Of a DNA stretch of 64,000 bases, positions 1 to 12,742 are shown piece by piece. The translations under genes were made by a program, and so were the position numbers. Origin of the DNA: Antedon mediterranea (Eukaryota; Echinodermata; Crinoidea; Comatulida; Antedonidae); NCBI RefSeq assembly GCF_964355755.1, contig NC_092671.1, forward strand, positions 10,551,001-10,615,000, read 5' to 3'. The notes beneath the pieces were generated by a model, which was given only the letters and a program-made list of their open reading frames with translations, did not search any database and was not told the DNA's origin. Every line of letters begins with the position of its first letter. Positions within the stretch are counted from its first letter, which is position 1.

Positions 1-613
1 AAACTAAGCCAGCAACAAATTACAGTGATCAATGATTATTATTTTGTCTAATAACATTTTAATACCAGTAACCTTCAAATGTTATGCTTACTATACAACA
101 TTTGTAAAGTACAATTAATTCAAATGACCCTCAGCATAATTGGTGCAGGTTATAGGTTAAACAACGCAGCTGTAATTGATGTATTTCTTATCTATATAAA
201 TCTATAAAATTCAGTTTGCTTTTGGCATTTATGACAGCAAGGCCTAGTAAAATAATTGTATATTACATGTTCAGGATTTATTATACAGTAATAGGTCTGA
301 TATAGAAATGATTAAGGTTTGAATTTTGAATTGTTAAATGATTTATTTAGTTTGTTGGTTGCGATTTATTAAAATCTGGATTAAAAGTGTTTACACTTCC
401 TGGTTCCTGATTGATTAGCTTCACAGTACTATTGTACTCTATTGTGTCTAGTATTTAAGTTGGTTTAGTCAATAACTGTATTATAGTTTTACCTGCTGCA
501 GTTTTCTGTATTCATAGTTCTCCAAATAACATCACACTACAATATACATTGTTTTCAAACCAGAAAGACAAAGAATCGTCTGATTATCTTTGTGTTATGC
601 CATTTTATTTCAG
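1..613. other. Non-coding start of window (upstream or intron of BNIP2-family gene)
   Basis: AT-rich sequence with no convincing open frame, repeat or RNA gene. The next coding exon begins right after a pyrimidine-rich acceptor (…ATTTCAG, AG at 612-613) and is open upstream only across intron-like sequence. This stretch is therefore most likely the 3' part of an intron whose 5' exon lies outside the window. Confidence 0.5.
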
Positions 614-3600
614 AAGGAACAAGAGAAGGATGCGCGAAATAAAACCCTAAACAAGACTTTGTCTGAAGCATCATTTGCAGCCAAAGTTCGCATGTCAGAC
701 GTATCCATCAATGAGGAATGGCAGGATGATGACTACTCGCATCAGAAGCTTCAAGGTCTCTCCAACACATTGACTTCACAAGACTCTTTCTTTGCGAGGT
801 CAGTTCCAACATTGGAGACTGACACTATAGAAGAAGAAAACTATGATGATAAAGAAGTACAGTTAGATGGAGCAATGTTGAGAGCGGATTATTCTTTGAG
901 AGATCGACGTTTGACAACTGATAGTGCTGTACTAGATGCAGCATATCCAGTTGATGAAGATGATGACGACGACGATGAAGAGGAGGAGAATACTTTCGCA
1001 GAAGAAGAAGAAAGACCTGGTAAGATTTTGATTATTTTTTCAGTGCACATACTACAGTAAATGTATAATTAATATGCTAGAAGTACAATAGAATCCCTCC
1101 TTTGGGACTCCCTCTTATTCAGTGGACACCCCTATTAAGAGAATACTTGTGAACCAATCAATGACAAATATATGCATTATACATTATAGACAACACCCAT
1201 TCATGGAAACCCTATTTAGTGGTTATCCCTATTAGAAGATAGTATGGAGACACTTTGTTGGGTCCTGGAGGTGTCCCCTTAATATTTATATATTTATTAA
1301 ACTTTTAACAACACTATATGTTCATTCAATTCAATGAGGAATAACCATCATCATTGTCTAAACGCATGATTCTTCATTTCAATTATATAATATACTTGTA
1401 TATTAGAATATAATTTGCTTCAATAATTTGAAATACAGATAATAACTTGGTGCTTGAAAATAATTATGTTCTTGGTTTTCTAAATGTACATTACACTGCT
1501 TTAAAATATTATTTTAAATAATGTTTTATTAATTACACAATTAAATATTGGTTAGGATAACATATTCATAAGTTCATTGGCATCTACTTTTGCATATAAT
1601 CATTCAGTGATTTAGGAAATAGAAGAGATGTTGTTCCGCTATAGGATTTACTGTTAATATCTGGCGAGGAATAGTACTTTAGTCCTATTCTAAGTTATTC
1701 AACCATAATCAGTTTTTAGGGTTTTAACCCATACAATAAAGACATTTTTTGGTATTTTTTAAAGTATTTATATAATTCACTGAAGCATCCATTGACTCAA
1801 AAGAGATAATAGTAGTAGGGGAGTTTTATTTGTTCCCTTCAATAATTTACACTAAAGTGTCATTTTCAAGCAGAAAGAAGTATTTACATTACAATTTATA
1901 AGTTTGGAGCATTTATTTAGTTGACAAATGACACATAGTTGAAATATGGAGTGGAAAGAAGACATTAAAACTGTAAATGAATGCGATCATCTCATGGCAG
2001 AAAAATCGCCACCTGAACCTGACAGCTCTGCAGTTAAAGATTATGTTGAAAATATTGTTAAGACTGCTGCCAATTCAGTAAATGAGGGAAATGGATCTCT
2101 TAGATGGAATGATCTTGAGTCAGAAAGTTTTCCAGCTCCACTGGAGAGGATAGACCATGAAGCAGTAGAAGAATATGTAGCAAATGTTATTGCTACTGCT
2201 GTTAAGTTATATCAAGATCTGGAGTCTTCTTCGACACAACAAAGAATTGACAGTGATGGCTTTTCATTTGGTGCCAAGTTTCGTAAAATTTTGTTGTCTT
2301 TGTGTTCATGTCATGTCATGTAACTTTTTAAAATCTGATTTGGAGCTACAGTATTCCTGAATTTTATTTGTCTGAAGGTGTATAGACAGTAGGCCGGTCA
2401 GCAGTGCTTCTTTTTTTCACCATTGCTCAGGAACTGCAGATACAGGGGGAAACCGAGATGTTGTCGAGATGGCACAAATATATACAGTAGCAATAGTAAA
2501 TAGTATATTTTTTTGGAAGAACCTGTTGAAAATCAAGCTAATTAATAGGCCTTTCCTATATAACTCTGTAAAACTTTCATTTCAAGTATGGTGGTGTTAC
2601 TTACTTTTACGTAACTTAGTTTGTACAATGAGGTGGAAAATAATAATTATTATTTATTATAAATATTCATTATTAACCCTGGCAAGTGACACCATATAGA
2701 TGTTATAGTGAAAGGTCTTATAATATATCTATATACATATCAACAAAAATGTAATCAAATGATCTGTTGTCTGGCTATGTATATTAGACCTGTTTTCTCA
2801 AAATACATTTTGTTATTAATAATACTAAAAATGACCAGTAACCTTTGGCTGTTACTTATTTGTAAATTGTAATGTTAATGTACTTTGTTACTTTATAAAA
2901 CTATATTCCATAATAATATATAATTTTGTAATGATATTCCTTTGCTGTTTTGCAAAAGAAAAAATAAATTTAAATAATGTCTAACTATACCGCTCCATCA
3001 AATTTTGTTTCAAATAATATTTTCATATACAACATGAATTACATTACATTTAGTTTTATTAACCCAAACTTCAAAATAACATGTTCATAAGTTCAGATTT
3101 TATTGTCATCTCCTTTTGCATGTAATCATTCAACAATCTCATAAACAGTAACATAATCTATAAACGGAGAAAAAAAAACTGGTTAAATGTCATTAGATTG
3201 ATGAAATGTTGCTGCACTAGACTACAGGTTTAAAGCCCCATTCTCTACAATGTTTGACGTTTTGTCAAAATAATGCATAAATATTAAATTTTATTAAATA
3301 TACGTTTTATGGTAAATTATGATAAAAAGAGAGAAACAATGCACTACTATAAGTAGCTCGGATTGATTGTCCTCTTGTGGATGGTGTTTATAAAGGCCTA
3401 GCTAGGCTTAGTTTTGTAGGTCTAGCTGGTAAACAGCAGTAACATACGAACATCATACGCTAGCTAGGCCTAGCCTGACGTTGTCTAGTTGCTGCATTAA
3501 TAGTTGTCTTTCTGTTTTTGCCAGAATCCGTATATAAAATTGAGTGAAAACCCTGTAGTTAAAAAATACGAAAATATCAATCCGCACACAAGGCAATTTA

Positions 3601-6600
3601 GCGGACCGCTTAAATTATTAGAATCTTGTTTTTCACATTAGTAACCGTTTACAGGCGAAAAAAGTTATCACAATAGGACCATATAGTAATTGTTTTTACC
3701 TTAAATGTCGTGCCCTTACCTTAGATCTAAAAAACGTAGGGAATGGGGCTTTAATGTTCCTGGTGAGTATAGTATTTTAGTCCTGTTTAGAGTTATTCAA
3801 CCATAATCATTTTTAGAGCTTTAACCCACGTACAGAATAAAAGAACACATTTTTTAGTATTTTTAAAAGGATTTATATAAGATCACTGAAGCATTCATAG
3901 ACACAAAAGAAATAATTTTGGAGGAGTTTTAGTTTTCTTTACCGTTTCAATTAAATTCACAAACTGTTTTTAGATCAGATGGAATTTTTCAAGCAGAAGC
4001 AATTATTCTGGATTTTATAAGTATAGAGTGTAATAGGACAATAATTGGAGTGTTAGGACAATAATTGACGTAGGGGGTGATACATATTGTAGAGTAAAAT
4101 GGAAAATCAAACAATTTCTTGTGTCACTGATGAAATACATCATGATAATGTGACTTTTCCCGAGGTTCTTAATTTACCATTCCCTAGTGAGTAGATTTTG
4201 TTTTCTTTTTTTCATATTTTATATAGCGTTTACTGTGTAATTTCTAGTTTGTATTGTGGTTTAGGAAAGTGTAATGGGTTACTTACAAAATATTGTTCAT
4301 TAGAATACGTAGACCATTCAGACCATAGCATTGTATTCTTTATTATTGTTTGTCATTCTTTTTTGTTTGTTTTATGTCTACGAAAGCAAAATGGTGGTAT
4401 GAGGAAGTTCCTCATAGCTTTCAAGTGATATAATATACTGTTTTGAATTAATGTTGATATCCTATACAGCTCCACCATCATCGTTAAACATTGGAGGTGC
4501 TCGTCCGAAACAAAAGAAAAAGGTAAACATTCCTGCTGGTTTGACCCTTGACATGGAAGCTGCAGCAGATGATAACGCGCAAACACCCATCGATTCAGCA
4601 GTTCTAACACCAAGCAGCACAGAGATGTCATGGGAAGGTAAACATGTAGTCTTTTAATTTTTTAACCAAGATTTGGACTAGAGTCTGTTATTTGAAATGC
4701 TGTGCTTTGCCATTAGACCACTGGAAATAAAGTTTAAATAGATTGGACCCTCAATGTTCTAAGTAAATTAAATGAATGTTTGGAAAAAAATTAGTGTTAT
4801 ATTCCCAGTGATATTAGCTGGACTGGATAAAAAAAATATTTATATTAATTTAGCTATCAATAGGCCTTATAGGCCTTTCTTGCTGCTTTACTTTATCATT
4901 TGCCTTTGGATTTAATTATTATTCATGATATATATTAAATATAAATTAATTATCCCTAGATTTTATATTATTTATTGAAATGATTTTAATTTCAGATGAA
5001 ACCCCAATATCGAGCAAAGCAGTTACTCCAAATATACCAGCAGAACCAATTCCAGAATATACGGCCAAGGAAGAATTTGAGGATAGGCATAAATGGAGGA
5101 AAGTTTCAATTGGCGGCCGAGAACACACTATAGATATGAACGTTATAAATCCATATAGAAAAGTACTTTCACACGGAGGTATGTATGTATACACAACATG
5201 ATATGTAGCAAGGGTTAACTGTACTCTGCATTCAGTGTCTATAATAGATATTATTTTTTATGTAAAGAAAATAAAAACCTTTAAAAAGAAGAGAATATCA
5301 ATAAATTTCTGAAAAGAAGCTTGTTTAAGTATCACTACAGTGTTTAAAATGTTCATTATACAATTCCGGTCATTTTGAATGTAAAATGTGTATAAAACGC
5401 ACAAATGTACAAACTCTTATATTATAGAATGTGTTACTATAATTTGTGGCTTGAAAAATCTAGTTCAGTTGGACTTATCTTTCCACATTGAAAGCTATTT
5501 ATTGTTTTATGGCCATGATAAAGTACATAGTCATTTAATAATACCTTGTTAATGGCTGTGCATAAAGCTACAGGAAAGCGCAACTTTCTCAGTAATTAAT
5601 AGTAGATAAATTGTTTAACTATGGCTATAAAAGCGTTTTTGTGTCAGATGACTTCATTTCCCATCCAATGTAATCAACACATAGTACTTGATACTCTTCC
5701 TACTGTGAACTACTTTGTGTTGTAATGTCTATTATTCAAATCAATATTTGTAAGAGGAATTTTGTTGTAAATGTCAAGTTTCAAATAAGTTCATGAGGAA
5801 ACAAATTATTATACAGTATTTAGATTGAAAAAAAAACACACTATACCCTGTTTAAAAAAAAAAATATACCCTGAAAAAAAAAAACCACTATACCCTGTAC
5901 AAAAAAAACCAAAAACGCTGTTGTATGTAAATACGCAAGGATCTAAAATAAATATTACATATTACTGAATTTTTTTTTACAATGAAAGCAATTCAATATT
6001 AATTGTTTTAAAAAACAAAGATATATTTTCTGTGGATATTACAGTATAAAGATTAATCAAATTTAATTTATATTTCATGAAAAGCATTTCATTTTGTTTA
6101 TTTGTCATACGACCAAACAATTAATATTAATATGAACGAATGGTAGACCAAAAGAGCAACAGTTAAGTGGTCACTTAAATAAACTCAAACCAAAACTAAA
6201 CAAAAGTAATAATGAATAAATAATAAAGTATAGACATTGGAATAGACAGTGACAGTTTAAACTTGAAGACAGATATTGTGATCACACAGGGAATTTACGG
6301 TAGATTACAAATTCAACGATCTCGGCTATAAGCAACTGAAGACTGGATGTAATTAAGCTAAATCAATTGTGATATGTTTTTTATATAGGTTATTATGGAG
6401 ATGGGTTGAATGCAATTATTGTGTTTGCATCATGTTACATGCCGGATAAGACTCGAAAAGACTACAGCTATGTGATGGACAATTTATTTTTGTAAGTTAA
6501 TGTATATCAAACTCGTCTGATCTTATTTTGTAATAAAATGATCTTGCATGCAATTTAGATCTTAAATCGAATAAATGGAATAAACAACAATGTACAAATT

Positions 6601-9600
6601 GCATGGATAAGTAATCAATAAGAACATTAGTTTCATATATGATGATAAAGTGTTTGTAAGCAATTTTTTAGTGTGTCTGTATTGTATTGTGTATAATTGT
6701 AAAACAAAATTGTAATCTGAATAAAAAGAAATACCAAAATCAAAATCAAATCTACCCAAAAAATTATTTCTGATCAGATTAATCATTAAATATGTTTCAT
6801 TGAATATATTGATATATACTGTTTTTGTTTTTAACTTTTTTGCTTTATGTAAAATCAAAATATTAGTTTTTTATTAATTTCTTCCTAAACAAAGGAAACA
6901 CAATTAATTGGTTTATCGTATGAAAAAAAAATGTAAATTGGATTAAATCGACAGGTTGATTCAAACAGGAGCTTTATTTATAAGAAGGGGCCTCCTGAAT
7001 TCTGTTATGTAACATGACATAAGTTTTACCCTCATTAAAAAATGATTGAAAAAAAAAAAAAAACAATAATCGAAAAAAAATATATGTGAATGGAACTATT
7101 TTACACAATGAGGATTTCATTTATTGGTCTAATAAAAACAAGACAAAATATTGAGTGGGGACCATTTAAAAGACATTTACAAAAATATATAATATATCAT
7201 AAAACATACTCCAATTAAGGAGAGGGAAGTTGTGATTCAATGTTTCGATCTTTATTTAATCATTTATCAGAATGTTTGAATCATGACTTCCCTTTCATTA
7301 TTTGGAGTAAGTTTTATTCTATAATAATATTTAAACATAATCTGCAGTGCATTGAATGCTTGAGATAATGTTTAAAATCTATTTTATTTCGCTTTTAAAT
7401 TTAAACATAATTTTAGACACCAGATTAATTTGAACATTATAATTTTTCAAAATACTTATTAGTATAGACTGCTTCCATAACACTCAAAATCAATAAGAGC
7501 CATTTTCAAGCGAGTGGCTCATTCAATGATAATCATAAATATACTTTTTTTAAAGATATAATGACCAAAAAATGTATTATTATTATGACTTTGTAAAAAG
7601 AAATTAGTTCTTGTGTACATTATATATTGTACACTTGTACGATATATAATTATAAAAAATAATATCATATCAGATGAAAATATTAAGGAGAGAATCAACC
7701 TAAAACCAGTGAAGCATTCAGTGGATGTAATTTTGTGTCATGTGATGACTGGTGTTTCCCATGGTGACAGACACTAAATCTATATGACTGCTCTTCTCTA
7801 GTGACATCTTAACCAAATACAACAACAGCTGTGGTATCAAAATATATAATAGTTTTTCCCTGGTTTTAATGTTGAGAGTATAATATAACAAATTGTATAT
7901 ATAACAGTAGAAACTTTTGATCTTTAATAACCAACAAGTTGTCCCCTGAATGGAGGTTGGCCTTTAGTGTTGTTCATCTATTTTCTCTTCATTTCATGAA
8001 AATCCCTTCATAGGTGTATCCTTTGAATAAGAGTGTCCCAAATAAGGGATTTTACTGTATGTATTTTTTAACTGAAGTAAAAAAACATGAAATCATCCAG
8101 TAATAATGTATAACTTAAGTAATTTCTACCTGTTTTTTTCTGATATTCAGATATATTGTGAGTACACTAGAGCTACTTGTTGCGCAAGATTATATGATAA
8201 TCTATTTTCATGGTGCGGCTTCCCGACGCAAGGTTCCCGGAATGGCTTGGATGAGGCGTTGCTACAGACTTGTTGATAGAAGGTTAGATTTTCAGTTTGA
8301 AACTTCATTCAAAGTAATAAAATTAAATTATATAGTTTGTTTCTGATGACAGTCTTACTTTTTAGATCATATCATATACATGTTATTTATATATTTGATT
8401 AACACAACAGTAAGTTTTCAATTATATGAGAATGAATGATGCTTTAAAAGTGGTGCAGCTGTTTTCTTCATGTACTCAACATTAAGTAAATGTTTTTTAT
8501 TTGTGTTTTATTTTTATTAGATTACGAAAAAATTTGAAAGGCTTGTACATAGTTCACCCAACAATGTGGTTAAAAACGGTAGTTGGATTAACTAAACCAT
8601 TTATAAGGTAATTCACTCAAAACACTAACAAACAAAAAACAAGGGCAACAAAAAATATACATAAACATTCAATTCAAATTTATTTCTCCAAAAGGAAATT
8701 ACATAGGATGTGCGTTAGACATTGATACATCTCCTATTCACATACACAACATAGATAATAAACATACATGGCTTGAACTAGGTCAATTTAATTTCAAGGA
8801 ATATGGGTGCATGACATTCTTCTACCAGAACATACATTTGATTGGATATAACATAGTTTGGTTAAGACAATTTTTTTTCACTCTTGTAGATCTTCTTATC
8901 TTTAAAGTTTCTTTGTATTACTGCCTATTTATGTTTCAAAATGTTATGTAATATTATTTATAAAAGGATATGAAAATTGGTGAAAAATGTAATTATATTT
9001 TTGTTCTAGTGCCAAGTTCAGTAGTAAATTAAGATTTGTGTATCAACTTGATGAATTAAAGCAACTGGTTCCAATGGAGTATGTATACATTCCTGAAGAA
9101 GTGAAAAAGTAAGTAGAACCCTTAGAGTCTTTTTAATTGAGGTGTCCCCTGAATAGAGGTGTCTCCCAAAAGAGGGGTCCAACTTTATTTCATTGTAAAT
9201 CTTTTACAGTATTTCCTATCTATTGTATCATTTTCATGTTCCCTAGTATTATTTCCTGTTTATTATTCTGTAGAAGCATTTTTATTGAACCTATTTTTAG
9301 ATAAGGCAATAATATAAAGGCAAACTAACAGCAGACAAACAGTGTGCTTAGTGATTGCCAGTGGGCAAATTGAATGTATTCTAATTGCTTTGTGAACTTG
9401 CGAACTGAAAATCATCAGGCGGACAGAAGATTTTATTAACCATAAATATCTCAAATTTTATTCCTATCCATTCGTCTTAATATAGATTTGACTTGAAGAG
9501 AACACAGAAGGTAAATTGCATGTGGCTGTTGTGATAATAGTTTTTTTTTTACTATTTTGCATGTTTCAGAATCATGACTGCAGAAGAGATCTTGAGGGTG

Positions 9601-12600
9601 GATCTAGGGTCGAAAAAAAGGGGCTAGATTAAGCAAGCTATGCAATACACATTATAATTCCCATTTTACAAATATATTGGGTAAGGGAACCTCCTCTAGA
9701 TCCATCCATAGCTGTTGAATTGTGATAATGCCAGCTAAAAAAAGCATTTTGCTACCTCTTTGATACAGGACATTTTGAGAAAATTAGTTGTCAAAGCTAG
9801 GAAGTTTGGAGTGCAAACTCAAAGTATAGTTAACCATAGCTAACCCAAAGTTATGTTAAAATGCTAAAACTTTCTCAAGTCAAATTTAAACGTTTTTATA
9901 TGACTAAAAAATTACTCCTTCTTTCCACATCAGAATTTACAAATTAGTGATTATTTTTACATTTGATTGTGTATGGAATATAGGAGTCTAGCAATGATTA
10001 TTCATTGCCCATTGAGACCTATAAAAAGTTCATAAATTTGGACCCATTCATTCATCACCCACTTTTTAGTACATGTATCATAGGCATGCAATGTTGCATC
10101 ATTTAGGCCTGACTGTAATAACATGTTTTTAAAAGTATGTTATTTGTGGCTAGCATAAATTTAGAAGATTGTTTACAATATTGAATCTTGGTTTGCCATG
10201 CTTCAATACATTATTGTTTCTCCATTTCTATACAGGAAAACGAGGGCTTTTGGGGTCAGTATTGATAGAAGGCAGCATTGTACCTTTGTCTCCTAAATAA
10301 CTCTAACTTTTATTTAAACTGGAAAACTGGAAAATGTTGAAACTTCTAATTTTTGCAATTTTGAGCTAGAAATATTAGTACTGAAAATTAAAGCTTGAAA
10401 AATGTCATGACAAACATGAGTTTCTTTATTTTTATGTTTATTAAATGTTTGTATGAAATGCTATAGAAGAAAATTGCAAAAATTAGAATTTGTACAAAAC
10501 AATTTCCATTTTCACTGTTTATAGATTGTGATTGAGTAGCTTTTGATGTTTGAGTCTTGTGCGATAAACGTGATTTTTAGATGTTGTATGAATAACTGCA
10601 TGCATAGCCTCATTGATTCCATAGTGTGCTGTAATGTATGCATGCTTCAACCATGGAGGTATAACAATTTAATACCTCCATGCTTCAACTCAAATGTCAT
10701 TACAAAATAATGACAGTACCATAAATAATTATTGTTTTTTTTATTGTGTTGTCGTCATAACAATTTTTATTAGTATTTTTTTAATGTTGCAGTTTGGCCA
10801 TTTAGTACTCAATTTAATTATAGTTTAACATCTCAGTTTTTATTACTCAGTTTTTTATTATTGTTACTCTTATATTTCAGGGCTGTATCATAAGATTAAA
10901 TTCTATAAATCGATATATATATCTTTATATGCTAAGATATAATAATGACCATAGACCTCATTCAATTAAATGTGCTGTTATATCATCAATCAATACCTGA
11001 ACAGCTTTTGTTCTGAGTCCAAATGAAATTATTTTGAACATTTATTATTTTTGAATATGACTTTGTATAATTATATAATAATTTTGAGTTAATTCTTGTG
11101 AAATTCAAAGTTGAAGACTATAATTTTCATACATAAGTAGAAAAGATTATTTTCTAATCCAAAAGATAAGTACAAAAAATGATAATGATCCTGAATTATA
11201 CATTTTGAAATATTATTAAGAAACACAAATATGCTAAATTCTAAATTCAAATATGGTTAGAATTATATTTATTTGCATGTGTAGTATAATGAAATATTGC
11301 TGTTTCTTTGCGCGATTGTTTTACCTAACTATTTACCACATGGTAGGCCTACTATTTGATCCCCACATTTTACTGCACGTTGTCGCTACCAAGTTCCTAA
11401 TATGACAATGGAGAAATTCCTACATAGTACTAAATGTCATAAAAGCTGGTTTACTTTTAAAGTAGCTTTTTAGTGTGAACTGATGTAAACTAACATAGTC
11501 AGCCCATCCCATAATATGTTTTATCATATCTAAAGTAAAATAAGAAAGCTAATTCTACTGCTAAACATTTTGGTTAGACCTGATATTAAACTGTTTAGGA
11601 TCTAGAGTGTATTTTGACAAATGTGTGTGTGATATTTATGATATTTTTAAATTGGCAAATGTACAGTATATTCTTGACTGAGCTTTTGCTGTAAATGTTT
11701 ACCCTTTGCTCATTTTTACGCTGATACGTTTGTGAATTGTTTATGAACGCATTCTGTGTATGAAAATGCATATCTCCTGCCTCCCAACCATGCCTCCACC
11801 AACTGCCACAAAATATAATATTATATAGTACTTGAAATTTAAATGTATGTCATAAAGGCAAAATTGTAATATTGTACTTCAGTACCATCATAAAAGTCAT
11901 GAAACTAAATGAGCCTGGGTGCATTTAAGTATTCTTTGAGGTTTATTTTGGGCAGAGAGAGAGCCATGTCTCTTTTTCCCAGTGCTTGAGCCAGAGCTCT
12001 ATAATAACTGATTGTTAGTGTTGCTATGACCACATCCATTTATTACATTGTTCTCTGCCATTTAATTTTGTAAGGAAAATTGCTTTTGATAATTGCAATA
12101 TTTTTTATTTCTACATAAACAAATTGACCTCATGAACTTTAAATTCAAGTAGTCTTCTTAAACTGAAATTAATTTTCATATTTTTTTAATCAATTGAATA
12201 ATTCTTGTTTTTCTAACCCTAATCAATGACTACTACTTAATATGCTTGCAATCATGTTATTAATATGCATTTTTATGTTTTTTTTTTCAATACAATAGTA
12301 GGTAGATAATAATATATTAAAATGATAATAAGGTATTAAGACCCATTCTACTGTAAATAAATGTAGAGCATTCAAATTGAAGAATGTGCAAGTAAGTGTT
12401 ACAAATGATTAGATGTTTTAGATGAGTTCTTGTGCTGAATCAATATTGATAGTGTTGATAAATATACCATACTATACAGTAATTGTGTATTAAAGTAGAA
12501 TTTATACATTTACACACAATAAATCATAAATATTATAAACAAATAAAATAAGATTAAACTAAAAAACACAGAATATAGAAATTATAATTTAAAAACATTT

Positions 12601-12742
12601 ATAAAATAACACTAAAACGAATTAAGGCATCTGAACTGTTTGAACTGCATTATAAGTTCACAAAAAATTAGTTAATTCAATACAGTATAAATCAAAATAT
12701 TATTTTTTTTGTAGGGTGGATAAGCGTTATGCTCGAGCTTGA
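614..12742 (+). CDS. BNIP2 / caytaxin (ATCAY) / PRUNE2-family protein with BCH domain
   Basis: Cytoplasmic scaffold family. BCH domains (CRAL-TRIO-like) bind small lipids, Rho GTPases or their regulators, and BNIP2/caytaxin link cargo to kinesin-1 light chain. Exons read here: 614-1019, 4470-4637, 4996-5178, 6389-6491, 8151-8282, 8521-8607, 9010-9108, 12715-12742 (stop TGA), all with GT-AG borders and matching phase. The first exon holds an in-frame Met at 692 just before NEEWQDDDY, matching the family's EEWQDED start motif, then a long Asp/Glu tract. The junction 4637/4996 creates EMSWEDETP, matching the W-acidic kinesin-light-chain motif ELEWEDD. The BCH domain follows, with [50 protein letters not shown] and the C-terminal IPEEVKKVDKRYAR. 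The 5' end probably lies outside the window. The intron 9109-12714 (3.6 kb) holds nothing I recognise. Family assignment is firm; orthology to one vertebrate member is not. Confidence 0.9.
1085..1285. repeat. Dispersed repeat with CCCTATTAAG / GTGTCCCCTT motifs
   Basis: Contains GTGGACACCCCTATTAAGAG and GGTCCTGGAGGTGTCCCCTT. Related pieces occur at about 7925-8060, 9128-9182, 24960-25085, 28935-29015 and 47660-47765, always in introns or flanks. This looks like an old interspersed element; full ends were not resolved. Confidence 0.5.
1535..1920 (+). repeat. Copy 1 of a duplicated promoter-like segment
   Basis: Matches 3045-4040 in the same order and direction. Shared blocks include TAACATATTCATAAGTTCA, TTTTGCATATAATCATTCA, TTTAGTCCT…AGTTATTCAACCATAATC, the TTTATATAA box, and TTTTCAAGCAGAA. 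This copy has the empty TTAA site (…ACTGTTAATATCTGG near 1655) where the second copy carries a MITE. Both copies end shortly before a candidate first exon. Confidence 0.8.
1767..1775 (+). promoter_or_regulatory. TATA-like box before alternative exon 1946
   Basis: TTTATATAA inside the duplicated upstream segment, about 170 bp before the ATG at 1946. The same box sits at the equivalent place in the second copy. In AT-rich DNA a single TATA match is weak; conservation in both copies is the support. Confidence 0.35.
1946..2282 (+). CDS. Alternative first exon of the BNIP2-family gene with two AKAP-like helices
   Basis: Open from ATG at 1946 and 112 codons plus one base to a donor TTC|GTAAAA at 2283. 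That phase 1 joins exactly to the exon at 4470, so a full in-frame protein of 378 aa is possible with the short 3' end. Two similar segments, residues 29-46 ([17 protein letters not shown]) and 73-90 ([17 protein letters not shown]), have hydrophobic residues at the spacing typical of PKA-anchoring amphipathic helices. Between them, residues 52-57 read LRWNDL, resembling a W-acidic motif. No upstream acceptor is needed because a TATA-like box lies about 175 bp upstream. Seen: phase, motif spacing and repeat. Inferred: use as a first exon and PKA anchoring. No named family was recognised for this segment. Confidence 0.6.
3234..3750. mobile_element. 517-bp MITE with TTAA target duplication
   Basis: Terminal inverted repeats AGCCCCATTCTCTAC and GTAGGGAATGGGGCT (15 bp, one mismatch) are flanked by TTAA at 3230-3233 and 3751-3754. 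The paralogous segment at about 1655 has a single TTAA and no insert, which confirms the borders. TTAA duplication is typical of piggyBac- or Kolobok-type transposases; no transposase is encoded. Confidence 0.85.
3872..3880 (+). promoter_or_regulatory. TATA-like box before alternative exon 4099
   Basis: TTTATATAA followed by GATCACTGAAGCATTCAT, matching the copy at 1767 (ATTCACTGAAGCATCCAT). It lies about 220 bp before the ATG at 4099. Confidence 0.35.
4099..4186 (+). CDS. Second alternative first exon of the BNIP2-family gene
   Basis: An ATG at 4099 opens a 29-codon frame ([20 protein letters not shown]…) that ends after one extra base at a consensus donor A|GTGAGT (4187). The phase matches the exon at 4470 and gives a 295-aa protein, close to vertebrate BNIP2 length (about 314 aa). 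It lies downstream of a duplicated copy of the promoter-like segment found before the exon at 1946. The short coding length leaves little composition evidence, so the call rests on start codon, strong donor, phase and the duplicated upstream segment. Confidence 0.5.

Larger units (their letters stand above)
3045..4040 (+). repeat. Copy 2 of the duplicated segment, interrupted by a MITE
   Basis: Collinear with 1535-1920 on both sides of the insertion at 3234-3750. Divergence is moderate, with many substitutions and small indels, so the duplication is not recent. Exact outer borders are approximate. Confidence 0.8.
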
